DNA from: Myxococcales bacterium
GTDB lineage: Bacteria; Myxococcota_A; Polyangia; Polyangiales; Polyangiaceae
Length of the DNA: 64,000 bases
Assembly: GCA_016706225.1 (NCBI GenBank)
Contig: JADJKB010000015.1
Span: forward strand, 94,811-158,810
Direction: 5' to 3'
The notes beneath the pieces were generated by a model. That model saw nothing but the letters and a program-made list of their open reading frames with translations, was not told the DNA's origin and did no database searches. This document shows positions 1 to 9,320 of this stretch, piece by piece. The first letter of the stretch is position 1. The number at the start of each line of letters is the position of its first letter. A program made the position numbers and the translations under genes.

Positions 1-115
1 TGCTCGCGCCGGCGTGAGTGTTTCACACCACTCCGAAATCCAGCCCCCGTTCGCCGGGAGCGAACCCGATACCGAGTGCTCTTGACGCGAGCGGGTGCTC
101 GGACCTCAATCGCCC

Positions 116-2650
116 ATGACCGACCGTATGGCCGACCCGAACGAGGTGGCCGGGGACGTTCGACTCGGGCTCACCGACACGGCGTGGGCCAACGTACCTC
201 TCGACGACACGCTCCTGGCGCCGGCCGCACAATCGGCCAAGCGCGACGCCGAGCTGCACGCGGCAGCGACGAAAGCTCCACCGGCTTTGCGCTACGTCTT
301 GGGTGACGTGCTCGGTGTGGGCGGCATGGGTGAAGTGACCATGGCGCTTGACCGCGAAACCGGGCGGACGCTGGCGCTCAAGACTCTGCGCGTGGAGCTG
401 GCAGCGAACGCGATGGCCGTGCGTCGCTTCGTGACTGAAGCACGAGTGACGGCGCAGCTCGAGCATCCGGCGGTCGTGCCCGTGTACGACCTCGGCGTTC
501 TTCCCGACAGACGACTGTACTACACGATGCGGATCGTACGTCAGCGGTCGCTGCGCTCCGTGCTGGAGCATCCTTCCGGGCGAGAAGACTGGCCGCTGGC
601 TCGGCTCTGTACGGTGTTCATCCAGGTCTGTCGGGCCATCGCTTACGCCCACTCGCGCGGGGTGGTCCACCGCGATCTCAAGCCCGAGAACATATTGCTC
701 GGCGATTTCGGCGAGGTCTACGTCGCTGACTGGGGCATCGCGAAGGTACTCGGTAACGCCGAGCTCACGCCGTCGGTCGCTGCAGGCACAGCTGACAGCT
801 CGCTGACCGCCGTGGGAGCCGCGATTGGGACCCTTGGCTACATGGCTCCCGAGCAAATCCGTGGCGAGGCCGATCTCGACGGCGCTGCGGATGTCTTTGC
901 GCTCGGCGTGATTCTCTACGAGCTATTGACGCGCAGCCGCCCATTCGACGGGCCGACGGCCGCTGCGATCGTGCTGGCAACCTCTCATCAAGAGCCCAGT
1001 GCGCCGCGGTTCCGAGAGCCGAGCTGCCCAGCTGAGCTGGAGGAGCTCTGTCTGTCGATGTTGGTGAAGGACCGAAAGCATCGGCTGACCGACGCAGGAC
1101 GAGTCGCCGACGCCGTGGAGCTGTTCTTGGAGGGCTCGAAGGAGCGGGCACGCCGACGCGAGCAGGCGGAGAGCCTGGCGGGAGAGGCTGTCGAGCACTC
1201 GGAGCGCCACCGGAAGCTCGGCGAGGAACAAGACGTCATTCGGTCTCGCGCCCGAGACGCCCTCAAGCACATCAAGACGTGGGATCCGGTCGAAAAGAAG
1301 CGCCCGGGGTGGGCGCTCGAGGACCGAGCGCGAGAGATCGACAAAGAGGAGGCACGAGAGCTCGCGCACGCTTCGGAGCGCTTCGCGCAAGCCCTGGGAT
1401 ATGACCGCGAGAGCGAGCTCGTTCGGCGAAGGATGGCGGAGCTCTATTGGAATCAGGCGGATCGCTGCGAACGTCGCCGTGACGAGCCTGGTCAGATCTA
1501 CTACGAGGAGCTAGTCCGCGAATACGACGACGGAACGTACGTTGCGAAGCTCACCGCGAAGGCGACGCTGAGCGTGGACAGCCACGTGCGTGGCGCCGAC
1601 GTCATTGCACATCGCCTCGGGGAGCGAGATCGAATCCTGCGCCCGGACGCTGGCCAGCTCTTGGGGACGACCCCCGTCGTGGACGTCACGCTCGAGCCCG
1701 GAAGCTGGCTGCTCGTGCTGCGAAAGGCGGGCTACCGCGACGTACGCTACCCCGTGCTCGCGCGCCGCGGCGAACGCTTCGAAGCGACGGTCAATCTCTA
1801 CACGGACGAGGAGATCGGCGACGGGATGGTGTACGTCCCCGGCGGGAGCTCCCTGGTAGGAGGGGACCCGGAGGCATTCGAGCCGCTCCCACGACAGATG
1901 GTAGAGGTCCCGGATTTCGCGATCGGGCGCTTCCAGGTCACGTTCGCCGAGTATCTGGAGTTCGTCGCAGACCTGGAGCTTCGGGATGAAGCATGGGCAA
2001 TGAAGCGGCTGCCACGGGCGATGGACACCGGGGAGGGAGCTTTCGCCGAGCGCGACTCCGAAGGCCGCTGGGTGCCCCGTTGGGACATCCTGGTGGAAGG
2101 CGAGAAAGCCAGGGAGCTGTGCCGCCGCGAGGAGGCAGGGAGCGTCCCGGTGTGCTGCGTGGACTGGTTCGACGCCGTCGCGTTTTGTCGCTGGCGGAGC
2201 GAGCGCGAGGGGCGGACCGTTCGTTTGCCGACCGAGCTCGAGTGGGAGAAGGCAGCGCGCGGCGTCGATGGTCGATGGTTCCCGTGGGGCGACCGTTTCG
2301 ACCCGTCGTTTTCCAAGATGCGCGAGTCGCGGCCGGGCTTCGGGCAGCCGGAGCCCGTTGGGACGTTCCCGACGGATGAGAGCCCGTACGGCGTGAGGGA
2401 TCTCGCCGGCGGAATGCGCACGTGGGTCGGCGACCTGGTCGGCGAGCTCACGGCGGAGCGGGCCTTGCTCGAGCCCGAGCCCTTGCCAGGGCAGCCCTTC
2501 GACCAGAACCAAATGCGCCTGTCCCGCAACGGAGCTTGGAACAATCTGCCGAACTGGTGTCGCTCCGCGTCGCGCCTGCGACACGTCGCGGGCAGCCGTT
2601 TGACCGGTCTCGGCATGCGAGTCGCTAGGACGCTGTCTCCCCGCTCATGA
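116..2650 (+). CDS. Ser/Thr protein kinase with C-terminal formylglycine-generating-enzyme-like (FGE-sulfatase) domain
   Basis: Predicted 844-residue soluble protein kinase. Near residues 60-330 it shows a glycine loop (GVGGMGEV), the ATP-binding Lys in LALKTL, the catalytic HRDLKPEN motif and a DWG in place of the usual DFG before GTLGYMAPE. A charged, probably coiled-coil stretch follows. From about residue 565 to the end there is an FGE/SUMF1-type domain (MVYVPGGSSLVGGD, RLPTELEWEKAARG, then a WCRSASR-containing end). No membrane segment is visible, so it is probably cytoplasmic. The ATG at 116 was chosen; an in-frame GTG at 95 and an ATG at 128 are alternatives. In kinase-FGE fusions the C-terminal domain is usually thought to be a binding module and not an active sulfatase-modifying enzyme. 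Substrates are unknown. Confidence 0.9.
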   Translation: MTDRMADPNEVAGDVRLGLTDTAWANVPLDDTLLAPAAQSAKRDAELHAAATKAPPALRYVLGDVLGVGGMGEVTMALDRETGRTLALKTLRVELAANAMAVRRFVTEARVTAQLEHPAVVPVYDLGVLPDRRLYYTMRIVRQRSLRSVLEHPSGREDWPLARLCTVFIQVCRAIAYAHSRGVVHRDLKPENILLGDFGEVYVADWGIAKVLGNAELTPSVAAGTADSSLTAVGAAIGTLGYMAPEQIRGEADLDGAADVFALGVILYELLTRSRPFDGPTAAAIVLATSHQEPSAPRFREPSCPAELEELCLSMLVKDRKHRLTDAGRVADAVELFLEGSKERARRREQAESLAGEAVEHSERHRKLGEEQDVIRSRARDALKHIKTWDPVEKKRPGWALEDRAREIDKEEARELAHASERFAQALGYDRESELVRRRMAELYWNQADRCERRRDEPGQIYYEELVREYDDGTYVAKLTAKATLSVDSHVRGADVIAHRLGERDRILRPDAGQLLGTTPVVDVTLEPGSWLLVLRKAGYRDVRYPVLARRGERFEATVNLYTDEEIGDGMVYVPGGSSLVGGDPEAFEPLPRQMVEVPDFAIGRFQVTFAEYLEFVADLELRDEAWAMKRLPRAMDTGEGAFAERDSEGRWVPRWDILVEGEKARELCRREEAGSVPVCCVDWFDAVAFCRWRSEREGRTVRLPTELEWEKAARGVDGRWFPWGDRFDPSFSKMRESRPGFGQPEPVGTFPTDESPYGVRDLAGGMRTWVGDLVGELTAERALLEPEPLPGQPFDQNQMRLSRNGAWNNLPNWCRSASRLRHVAGSRLTGLGMRVARTLSPRS

Positions 2651-3001
2651 TCGCGCGCGTCATGGTGGGGCGTCGTAGCCCCACGACTCCGGGGTCGAGA
2701 CGCGCCTGGCCGCGTTGGCTGTCGGGCCTGAACACCGGAACTTCGCTCACGTCGGCCAGCTTCGCAGCTGACGCCAGGGCCTGCGGGGCGCTCAGCGTCT
2801 TCGACCCCGGATGCGGGAAGAGCCAGGGTTTGTGCCAGCCGGCAATTGCGCCCTGGGCCGCTTCGTTCGAGTAGCGAAGCCAGGCGACGTCGACACGGTC
2901 ACCCTGTATCGGCTCCTCGACAAGCGCGGGCTGCGCCTCGAGCGTCGGCTGCAAGCGCAGTCTGAAGATGTAGCGCTTAGCTCGGCGAGGTGGCGTGCCG
3001 T
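2625..3001 (-). other. Gap between two genes; possible gene remnant on the minus strand
   Basis: About 350 bases lie between the kinase stop and the glycoside phosphorylase stop. On the minus strand one frame stays open and reads like real protein (for example DRVDVAWLRYSNEAAQG and GWHKPWLFPHPGSKTL), ending at a stop that overlaps the kinase 3' end. It has no ATG of its own, because the frame runs back into the glycoside phosphorylase gene out of phase. It may be the 3' part of a lost gene or chance. No function is proposed. Confidence 0.2.
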
Positions 3002-6000
3002 TCAACGAAGGACGACGTCGATGCGCGACACTTCGCCGCTGCGCACGGCCTTTGCCCAGCGCGCGGGGAGCGACTTGCCCGCCACCCGAACGGACTTCCC
3101 GCTGCGGAGCGTGAGGGCGTAGGACCGCGGGCGAGCCGCGCCGACGCCGAACGTGTCTTTCGCGTTCTTGTTCTCGTACACGACCAGCGTGTGCCCCAGC
3201 AGCTTGTAGGCGAAGATGCCGGCGCCGAACCCGAGCGTGGTCCAGCCCTCGCGGGCATCGAAGTATTCGCGTCGCTCCGGCTCTTTGGTGAACAACCACC
3301 CGGGGAGCCGGGGCTCCAGACACAGCTCGAGCTTGCCCTGACGGTCGAGGCGGAAGGGATGTTCGCCTGCGACCGCCAGCATCCAGATGTGCAGGTACTC
3401 GCAGGTGATGCCGGACAAGCGCGGCTGAAAGGCCCGACCGTGGAGCTGGGGATCCGCGAAGGCGCTCGAGACGATGAACGACGCGCCTTCCAGCGTACTG
3501 CGACCGTAGACCGCCGGGTCCATGAACGGAACCAACGCGCGCTTGGCGTCGTGCCAGAACTCTTCGCACAGCCCGGCCCGCAGCACCTCGAGCAGGTATT
3601 TGTATTCCATGTGCAGGTAGATCGACTCGTTCTCGATGAACCCCCGCGGATACGCACCGACCGCGCGCCCGAGCTCCGGCGACTCGCCTCGCATGTTCTC
3701 GCAGCTCTTGTACATCTGCAGCTTCCGGTCGAAGAGCGGCGAGCGCAGGACGGCGTCGTAGACCGCCTTCGCCTCGTGACGCCGGTGTTTCATCCAGTGC
3801 ACCGGTCCCTCGAGGAAGAGCTTGACCGGACGCTGTGAGAAAGCGCGCGGACGAACCGTGGCCAGGCCGAGCTCGTTCTGCTCGCCGGTGGGCTCGCTGT
3901 CGGTCACGTCGTTGACGAAATAGGTGTAAGGAACGCCCGTCTTCGACACGAGTTGCTGGCGGTTCTTGCCCACGAACGCGCGCTCGATCAGCGCGGCCCC
4001 GGCCGCGAGGAAGCCGATGAGCTCCGCCAGCGGCAACTTCGTCTCGGCGCCCGACACACCGAACAGCGTGCGCTCGCGGTACGCTTCCTTCAGGCCGTTC
4101 GCGGTGTCCCAGTACACGAAGCCTGCGCGGGGCGAGCGGGAGGTCGCCCGGGTCTTCATCGCGGGCAGGAGCGCCCGCATCAGCTCCGCCAGTTCTTCGA
4201 ACACGAGCACGGAGCGCGCCCGTCCGCGGCTGAGCTTCTTCAGCTCCACGAGCAGGAGCTCGATGGTGCGCGCGAGCTCGAGCAGCTCCGAGGAGCCGGA
4301 ACCGAACAACCCCGGAAGGCCGTTCATGGAATCGTTCCAGCCGGGCTTGCCGGCCTCCATCTCGATGCCGGAGCCTTCGGGATCCAACGTGGCGAGGCGA
4401 TTGACGACGATGGTGAGGAGCTTCACCAGGAGCGTCGTGCGGTAGATCTCGCCTGCGCCGTACTCGGTACGCACGCTGTGGCGGTGATTCGGCCGTGCGT
4501 TGATGCGCCGTGCCTTCTCCGGGTGCCGGTAGACCGCCCCGTACGAGCGAATGCGGCCGCCGGCGTCGGCGGCGCGCTCGTGGCGCGGGCGTACGACGTC
4601 CGGGTCGTCGAAGAAGACGTAGTCGCTTCGCCCGAGGAACAACTCGGCTGCCCGATCCGGATGGACCATCAAGAGGACCTCGAGCAGGTCGACGTTGTAG
4701 TGCCAGTGGTCGACCCAGAACCCCTCGTGCAGGCCGCCGATCTCGTTCTCCTCACAGAACGACAGCGCCTCTTCCAGACCTGCCATGCGGCGTTCGGGCT
4801 CGAGGCCGGTCAGGTCCTCCAATCGCATCACCAGCTCACCGGGTGAAAAACCCGCACGCATCCAGTCGAGCAGGTCCTTTCGGGCGCGAGCGTCGGCGAC
4901 GTGGCGTTCTGCCCAGGCCTTTGCCGGCTCGTCGTCGACGACTCGGTAGGTCAGGCCCAGAACCTCGAGCGGGTTGTAGCCGTCGAGCTGAACGAGGTTG
5001 AGAAACGTGCGCAGGTTCGAGTCATAGGTGTCCGGAAAGAACCAGGCGTCGGTGCGTCGGTTCTGCAACACGCTGCGGTAGTGCCCAGTGCCCTGGGAGA
5101 GGTACGTCGGCTCGAGCACGAAGTGGTGATAGTCGCGCTCGAGGTCGCCGTTCTGACGCGAGTAGACGTAGAGCACGCTGTCACTGCCCCGAGTCCTCAG
5201 CGAGACTGGGACTCCACCGCGCACCACGTTGTCCAGAAAATCTTGGCGCGAATAGGCGTCGAGCTCCCGAGACGACGACACCGTGAAGGCATTGTCGGCG
5301 ATCTCGTCGCTGATGCGGCGGTTCTCCTCGCGCTTCTGCTCCAGGAAGCTGGGGTGCCGCGCTCGAGTATTGAGCGCGTCCAGATCGCGATCCCGTGGCG
5401 CAAATCCGAAGATCGAGGACGCCGAGAATTCCTCTCCGGGCCCGAGCGCCACGGACTCGGTCCACATCGCCGCCGGGGTCTTGTTCTCCCACATCTGAGT
5501 GGCGCGCCCGAGCCCCCGGGCGCCGCCCGACGCAAACCGCACCGGTGTCTGGTAGTCGAACGGCTCCCCGAAGACGGCCTCCGGGTCGACGATCAAACCC
5601 CGCGCGCTGTCCCGCCCGACGCGCAGGTAGAAGTGTCCGCCTTCGATGCTGCCCACTCGTTCGCTGTCGTCCGCGGTTTGTTTGAGGCGATAGACCGCGA
5701 TGCCGTCGCGCTCGAAGGCGCCCATCATCGCCTCGATGTGACGGGGGATGCCCTTGATGCGCTTTTGATCGAGACCGTAGGGCAACAGGCGCGGCATCCC
5801 GTCGAGCCAGTCCAGGCTGACCTCTCGCTTCTTCAGGTTGCGGATCCGGAGCACGCGCACGAGCCCGGCGACGCGCACGTTGGGCAGACCGAAGTACGTG
5901 ACCTCGATCTCCAAGCCGAGTCCCCGGTTCGTCTCGAGCAGCGAGATTTCGGCGGGGCGGATGCGCAGGGTTTGTTCGACTGCGGGATCGTCGGTGCGCT

Positions 6001-6289
6001 GAAAGGGCTCGACGACTCGTTTGTCGCCGACGCGCAGGAAGGTACGAAACCCTTCGCGGTCGATGCGCATGCAGGCTTGATTGAACGACTGGAACTCGAG
6101 GATCTGCCCGTCCTTGTCGCGCACGCCGAACGTCGCCACGCACTGGCCGCGGTTGACCGTGTAACACCAGACCGGGATCCCCCATTTGCCGGCGATCCCC
6201 GGCAGAAAGCTGGAGAACGGCGGGGCCTGGTTGTAGCCCTCGACCACGAAATCCATGGCCGGATCGAGATAACTCCGAGTGCCCCGCAT
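3002..6289 (-). CDS. Large glycoside phosphorylase/hydrolase-like protein (GH94, cellobiose-phosphorylase-like)
   Basis: Predicted 1095-residue cytoplasmic protein with no signal peptide. It resembles proteins annotated as cellobiose-phosphorylase-like: an N-terminal beta-rich part (PVWCYTVNRGQCVATFGV, typical of enzymes that bind the substrate in a super-sandwich domain) and a later helical barrel region. Near residue 650 the motif GWNDSMNGLPGLFGSGSSE contains a WND, which in GH94 enzymes carries the catalytic acid Asp. Such enzymes split or build disaccharides using inorganic phosphate. The sugar handled cannot be read from sequence. The gene stands alone on the minus strand. ATG at 6289 is the only good start. 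Another sugar phosphorylase-like gene (GH130) begins at 62973. Family assignment is moderate and substrate is unknown. Confidence 0.65.
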   Translation of the reverse strand: MRGTRSYLDPAMDFVVEGYNQAPPFSSFLPGIAGKWGIPVWCYTVNRGQCVATFGVRDKDGQILEFQSFNQACMRIDREGFRTFLRVGDKRVVEPFQRTDDPAVEQTLRIRPAEISLLETNRGLGLEIEVTYFGLPNVRVAGLVRVLRIRNLKKREVSLDWLDGMPRLLPYGLDQKRIKGIPRHIEAMMGAFERDGIAVYRLKQTADDSERVGSIEGGHFYLRVGRDSARGLIVDPEAVFGEPFDYQTPVRFASGGARGLGRATQMWENKTPAAMWTESVALGPGEEFSASSIFGFAPRDRDLDALNTRARHPSFLEQKREENRRISDEIADNAFTVSSSRELDAYSRQDFLDNVVRGGVPVSLRTRGSDSVLYVYSRQNGDLERDYHHFVLEPTYLSQGTGHYRSVLQNRRTDAWFFPDTYDSNLRTFLNLVQLDGYNPLEVLGLTYRVVDDEPAKAWAERHVADARARKDLLDWMRAGFSPGELVMRLEDLTGLEPERRMAGLEEALSFCEENEIGGLHEGFWVDHWHYNVDLLEVLLMVHPDRAAELFLGRSDYVFFDDPDVVRPRHERAADAGGRIRSYGAVYRHPEKARRINARPNHRHSVRTEYGAGEIYRTTLLVKLLTIVVNRLATLDPEGSGIEMEAGKPGWNDSMNGLPGLFGSGSSELLELARTIELLLVELKKLSRGRARSVLVFEELAELMRALLPAMKTRATSRSPRAGFVYWDTANGLKEAYRERTLFGVSGAETKLPLAELIGFLAAGAALIERAFVGKNRQQLVSKTGVPYTYFVNDVTDSEPTGEQNELGLATVRPRAFSQRPVKLFLEGPVHWMKHRRHEAKAVYDAVLRSPLFDRKLQMYKSCENMRGESPELGRAVGAYPRGFIENESIYLHMEYKYLLEVLRAGLCEEFWHDAKRALVPFMDPAVYGRSTLEGASFIVSSAFADPQLHGRAFQPRLSGITCEYLHIWMLAVAGEHPFRLDRQGKLELCLEPRLPGWLFTKEPERREYFDAREGWTTLGFGAGIFAYKLLGHTLVVYENKNAKDTFGVGAARPRSYALTLRSGKSVRVAGKSLPARWAKAVRSGEVSRIDVVLR

Positions 6290-6375
6290 GACGCGGTTCT
6301 AACGCGCCGGGCCCAGGAAGTGGCCGAGGTTTTTGTCGCTGCCGCGGCGCGCGCGGGGAAATGGGCGCTCAGCGC

Positions 6376-6846
6376 CTATTTCTTGGTCAGCTTGAAACCC
6401 GCGACGCCGATCGCAGTCCCGTCCTTCAGCCCCGCGAGGAAACTGGTGAACACGCTGACGGAACCGGCTTAGCCGACGTTGAGACTGCCCAGGCCGCTCG
6501 AATAGAGCACCGAGTAGACGTTGCTCCCCGCCACGTAGGTGCACGCCGCCGTAGCATCACCAGCGGTGAAGTCGTACACGCCGCCGCCTTTCTTGGTGTT
6601 CTTGAAGGTCACCGACGAAGTGCCAGCGGCTTCGTTCCAGCGTCGCCGGACGAACCCCCGAGGCCGGCATCGCCGACGCTGCCTCCGCGGCCCGCTGCCC
6701 CTGCACGGGGACCTCGCTGCAAGATCGGCCGGAGCTGCGATTGCGGTCCGAGTTTCAGAGGTGTCGTTGCCGGCGCAACGAGCGAGGCGCAAGGCGCGAA
6801 TTCCCGCCCGCAGAATCGGTTGGACGGGCACGCCCGAATGGCCCAT
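6376..6846 (-). pseudogene. Decayed Gly-rich lipoprotein gene
   Basis: Remnant of an exported protein. The C-terminal part reads well (TSSVTFKNTKKGGGVYDF, then AACTYVAGSNVYSVLYSSG) but is cut by a TAA at 6469-6471. The same frame then continues sensibly (AGSVSVFTSFLAGLKDGTA, ending GFKLTKK) to a TAG at 6376-6378. Upstream, a Gly-rich linker typical of lipoproteins in this window (GRGGSVGDAGLGGSSGDAG) lies in a different frame from both the C-terminal part and a possible N-terminus at 6846. So at least one nonsense change and one or two frameshifts are needed to explain it. Sequencing error could account for the shifts but less easily for the stop. Confidence 0.55.
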
Positions 6847-6860
6847 AGCTGAGGCGGTCG

Positions 6861-9320
6861 TTGGCTCGCCGATTCACCCTGGTCCGCTTCGCGCTGCTCT
6901 CGGTCGCGCTGCTCGCTCCCGTGCTCCCGCGAACAGTCGCCGCTCAGCCCGACGTGGTCGTGCCACGGTTGGAGCACGACCGCGGCGCTGCCTACCCGCG
7001 CCGCGCCCTCGCCGAACGCTTCTACGAGCGCGTCGAGGTGATGCTGATCCTCGAGCTCGACAAGGACGGCAACGTCGAGCGCGCCAGCGTGGAGAGCCCG
7101 CACGGACACGGCTTCGACGAAGCTGCGCTCGAGGCGGCGAAGGCGCTGCGCTTCTCGCCGGCTCGGCGCGCGGGCGCTCCCGTCAAGGCGCGCATTCGCT
7201 TCCGCTACCTGTTCGAGCCGCCGCCACCCGAGCTCTCGGTGCAGGTGGTGGATGCGACCTCCGGCAAACCCGTGGCTGGAGTCCGGGTCAAGGTCCAGGC
7301 CGCTGACGGCAGCGAACGCACTCTGGCGACGGCGAAAGACGGGCGGCTCAGCACCCGCGACTTGCCGCCCGGGGTGGCGCGCATATCGGCGGAGAGCGCC
7401 GAGCACGGGGCGCAGTCCACCGAGGCGAAGCTCGTTCCGGGCGACGACACCGTGGTGTCGTTTCGGCTCGAGCCCGCCGCTGCGCCAGCGGGCGAGCAGG
7501 CCGAGCGGATCGAGGTCGTGGTGCGCGGGCACCGACCAGCACCCTCGGTGAAGTCGTTCAGCCGGGAGGAGGTGCGACAGATCCCCGGCACGTTCGGCGA
7601 CCCGTTTCGTGCCATCGAGGCCATGCCTGGGGTCACGCCGCTGGCGTCCGGTCTGCCCTTCTTTTACGTGCGCGGCGCGCCCCCGGGCAACGTCGGCTAC
7701 TTCCTCGACGGCGTGCGCGTTCCGTACCTCTATCACGTGGGGTTCGGCCCCTCCGTCGTGCACCCGGGGCTGGTCGAGCGTGTGGATCTGTACGCGGGCG
7801 GCTATCCGGCGCGCTTCGGGCGTTTTGCCGGCGGCATCGTGGCCGCCGAAGCAACGGCACCGCGACCCGAGCTGCATGGTGAGGGCAACCTGCGTCTGTT
7901 CGACGCCGGCGGGCTGGTCGAGGCTGGCTTCGCGGACGGGCGTGGCACGGTGCTGGTGGGTGGGCGCTACTCGTACACTGCCGCCCTGCTCTCGCTGGTC
8001 GCGCCGGAGGTGGAGCTCGCGTACCGGGACTATCAGGCACGCGTCTCTTACGACCTGTCCCCGCGCGATCGCCTGACGTTGTTCTCCTTCGGCGCCTACG
8101 ACCTGCTGGGGCGGGAGCGCAACGGCGAGCTCAGCGTGCTGTTCGGAACTGAGTTCTACCGGCTCGATCTCCGGCACGATCACGAGACGGGTCACGGCTC
8201 GCTGCGCACTGCGTTCACCTTGGGGCTCGACCGCACCGCGAACGCGTTCCTCGCCGGTGAGCAGCGCAAGGTCACCACACAAATGCTGGGCGCGCGTACG
8301 GTGCTCGAGCACCGCCTCGACGACGAAGTGCTGCTGCGCGCCGGCACCGACGGCAACGTCGAGCGCTACCGCACCAGCGCCTCGAAATACGCCGATCCGG
8401 ACAACCCGGCGACCCAGGCCTTCGAGGACAACTTTCCTCCGCGCACCGATCTGGTCTTCGGGGTCTGGAGCGACCTCGTGCTCGGCGTGACGCGGGACAT
8501 CGAGCTCGTCCCGGGAGCACGCGTCGACCTGTACCGCTCGCAATCGGCCAGCGCGGTCGCGGTAGATCCGCGGATCTCGGCGCGCTTCACCGTATCGAAC
8601 GACGTGCGCATCATCCACGCCTATGGGATCGCGCACCAGCCGCCCTCGTTCGTGCTGCCGATCCCGGGGCTCACGCCGGGCCATCTCGAGAACGGCCTGC
8701 AGCAGAGCTTGCAGACCAGCGCCGGAGTCGAGGTGGACGTCGCCGACGCGACGACCGCGAGCCTGACGCTGTTCTACAACGCCTTCTTCCACATGACCGA
8801 CGCCGCGGGCTCTCGACCTCAGCGCGGGCCGCCCACGCAGGAGCTCGACGAGCGCGCCACGGGCCGGGCGGTGGGCGCGGAGCTGTTCGTGAAGCGCAAG
8901 CTCACCAAGCAGCTCGGCGGGTTCCTTTCCTACACCCTCTCGCGCTCGACGCGCGCCCTCGGCAACGAGGAGTTCCCCAGCAACTTCGACCGCACACATG
9001 TGCTCAACGCCGCGCTGGGCTACGATCTGGGTCGCGGCTGGCGCCCCGGAGGTCGCGTCGTGTTCTACACCGGCACACCACTCGAGACCTCGCAGAACGA
9101 CGCCGCGAGCTCGCCCCCGCGGACAACGAGCGGCATCGAACGCTCGCCCGCGTTCTTCCGACTCGACGTGCGGCTGGAGAAGCGCTGGATACTGGGTCAG
9201 TCGACCTGGATCTCGTTCGTGGCCGAGGTGCTCAACGCGACGCTCAGCAAGGAGCGCTTCGGCGACGAAGAGATCGGCCCCATCACCATTCCCAGCGTCG
9301 GCGCGGAAGTGGGGTTCTAG
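6861..9320 (+). CDS. TonB C-terminal domain fused to TonB-dependent outer-membrane receptor
   Basis: Predicted 819-residue outer-membrane receptor. A signal peptide (to about residue 28, ending VAAQ) is followed by a TonB C-terminal-like domain (LELDKDGNVERASVESPHG, ALRFSPARRAGAPVKA, residues 35-115). Next come a carboxypeptidase-regulatory-like beta domain (VQVVDATSGKPVAGVRVKV), a plug (RAIEAMPGVTPLASGLPFFY, VRGAPPGNVGYFLDGVRVP) and a beta barrel that ends in Phe as outer-membrane barrels do. This domain order is known in myxobacterial receptors. The start is a TTG at 6861, because a stop lies in frame just upstream at 6846. A lipoprotein gene follows without a gap, so the two probably form an operon. 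The ligand is unknown. Confidence 0.85.
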   Translation: MARRFTLVRFALLSVALLAPVLPRTVAAQPDVVVPRLEHDRGAAYPRRALAERFYERVEVMLILELDKDGNVERASVESPHGHGFDEAALEAAKALRFSPARRAGAPVKARIRFRYLFEPPPPELSVQVVDATSGKPVAGVRVKVQAADGSERTLATAKDGRLSTRDLPPGVARISAESAEHGAQSTEAKLVPGDDTVVSFRLEPAAAPAGEQAERIEVVVRGHRPAPSVKSFSREEVRQIPGTFGDPFRAIEAMPGVTPLASGLPFFYVRGAPPGNVGYFLDGVRVPYLYHVGFGPSVVHPGLVERVDLYAGGYPARFGRFAGGIVAAEATAPRPELHGEGNLRLFDAGGLVEAGFADGRGTVLVGGRYSYTAALLSLVAPEVELAYRDYQARVSYDLSPRDRLTLFSFGAYDLLGRERNGELSVLFGTEFYRLDLRHDHETGHGSLRTAFTLGLDRTANAFLAGEQRKVTTQMLGARTVLEHRLDDEVLLRAGTDGNVERYRTSASKYADPDNPATQAFEDNFPPRTDLVFGVWSDLVLGVTRDIELVPGARVDLYRSQSASAVAVDPRISARFTVSNDVRIIHAYGIAHQPPSFVLPIPGLTPGHLENGLQQSLQTSAGVEVDVADATTASLTLFYNAFFHMTDAAGSRPQRGPPTQELDERATGRAVGAELFVKRKLTKQLGGFLSYTLSRSTRALGNEEFPSNFDRTHVLNAALGYDLGRGWRPGGRVVFYTGTPLETSQNDAASSPPRTTSGIERSPAFFRLDVRLEKRWILGQSTWISFVAEVLNATLSKERFGDEEIGPITIPSVGAEVGF

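Noticed and set aside
1..115. Possible upstream gene end or promoter before the first kinase
   Set aside because: Too little sequence, and no clear promoter or coding signal was seen.
4901..6472. 523-codon plus-strand frame
   Set aside because: Antisense to the GH94-like gene. Its readable end is the complement of the decayed lipoprotein gene.
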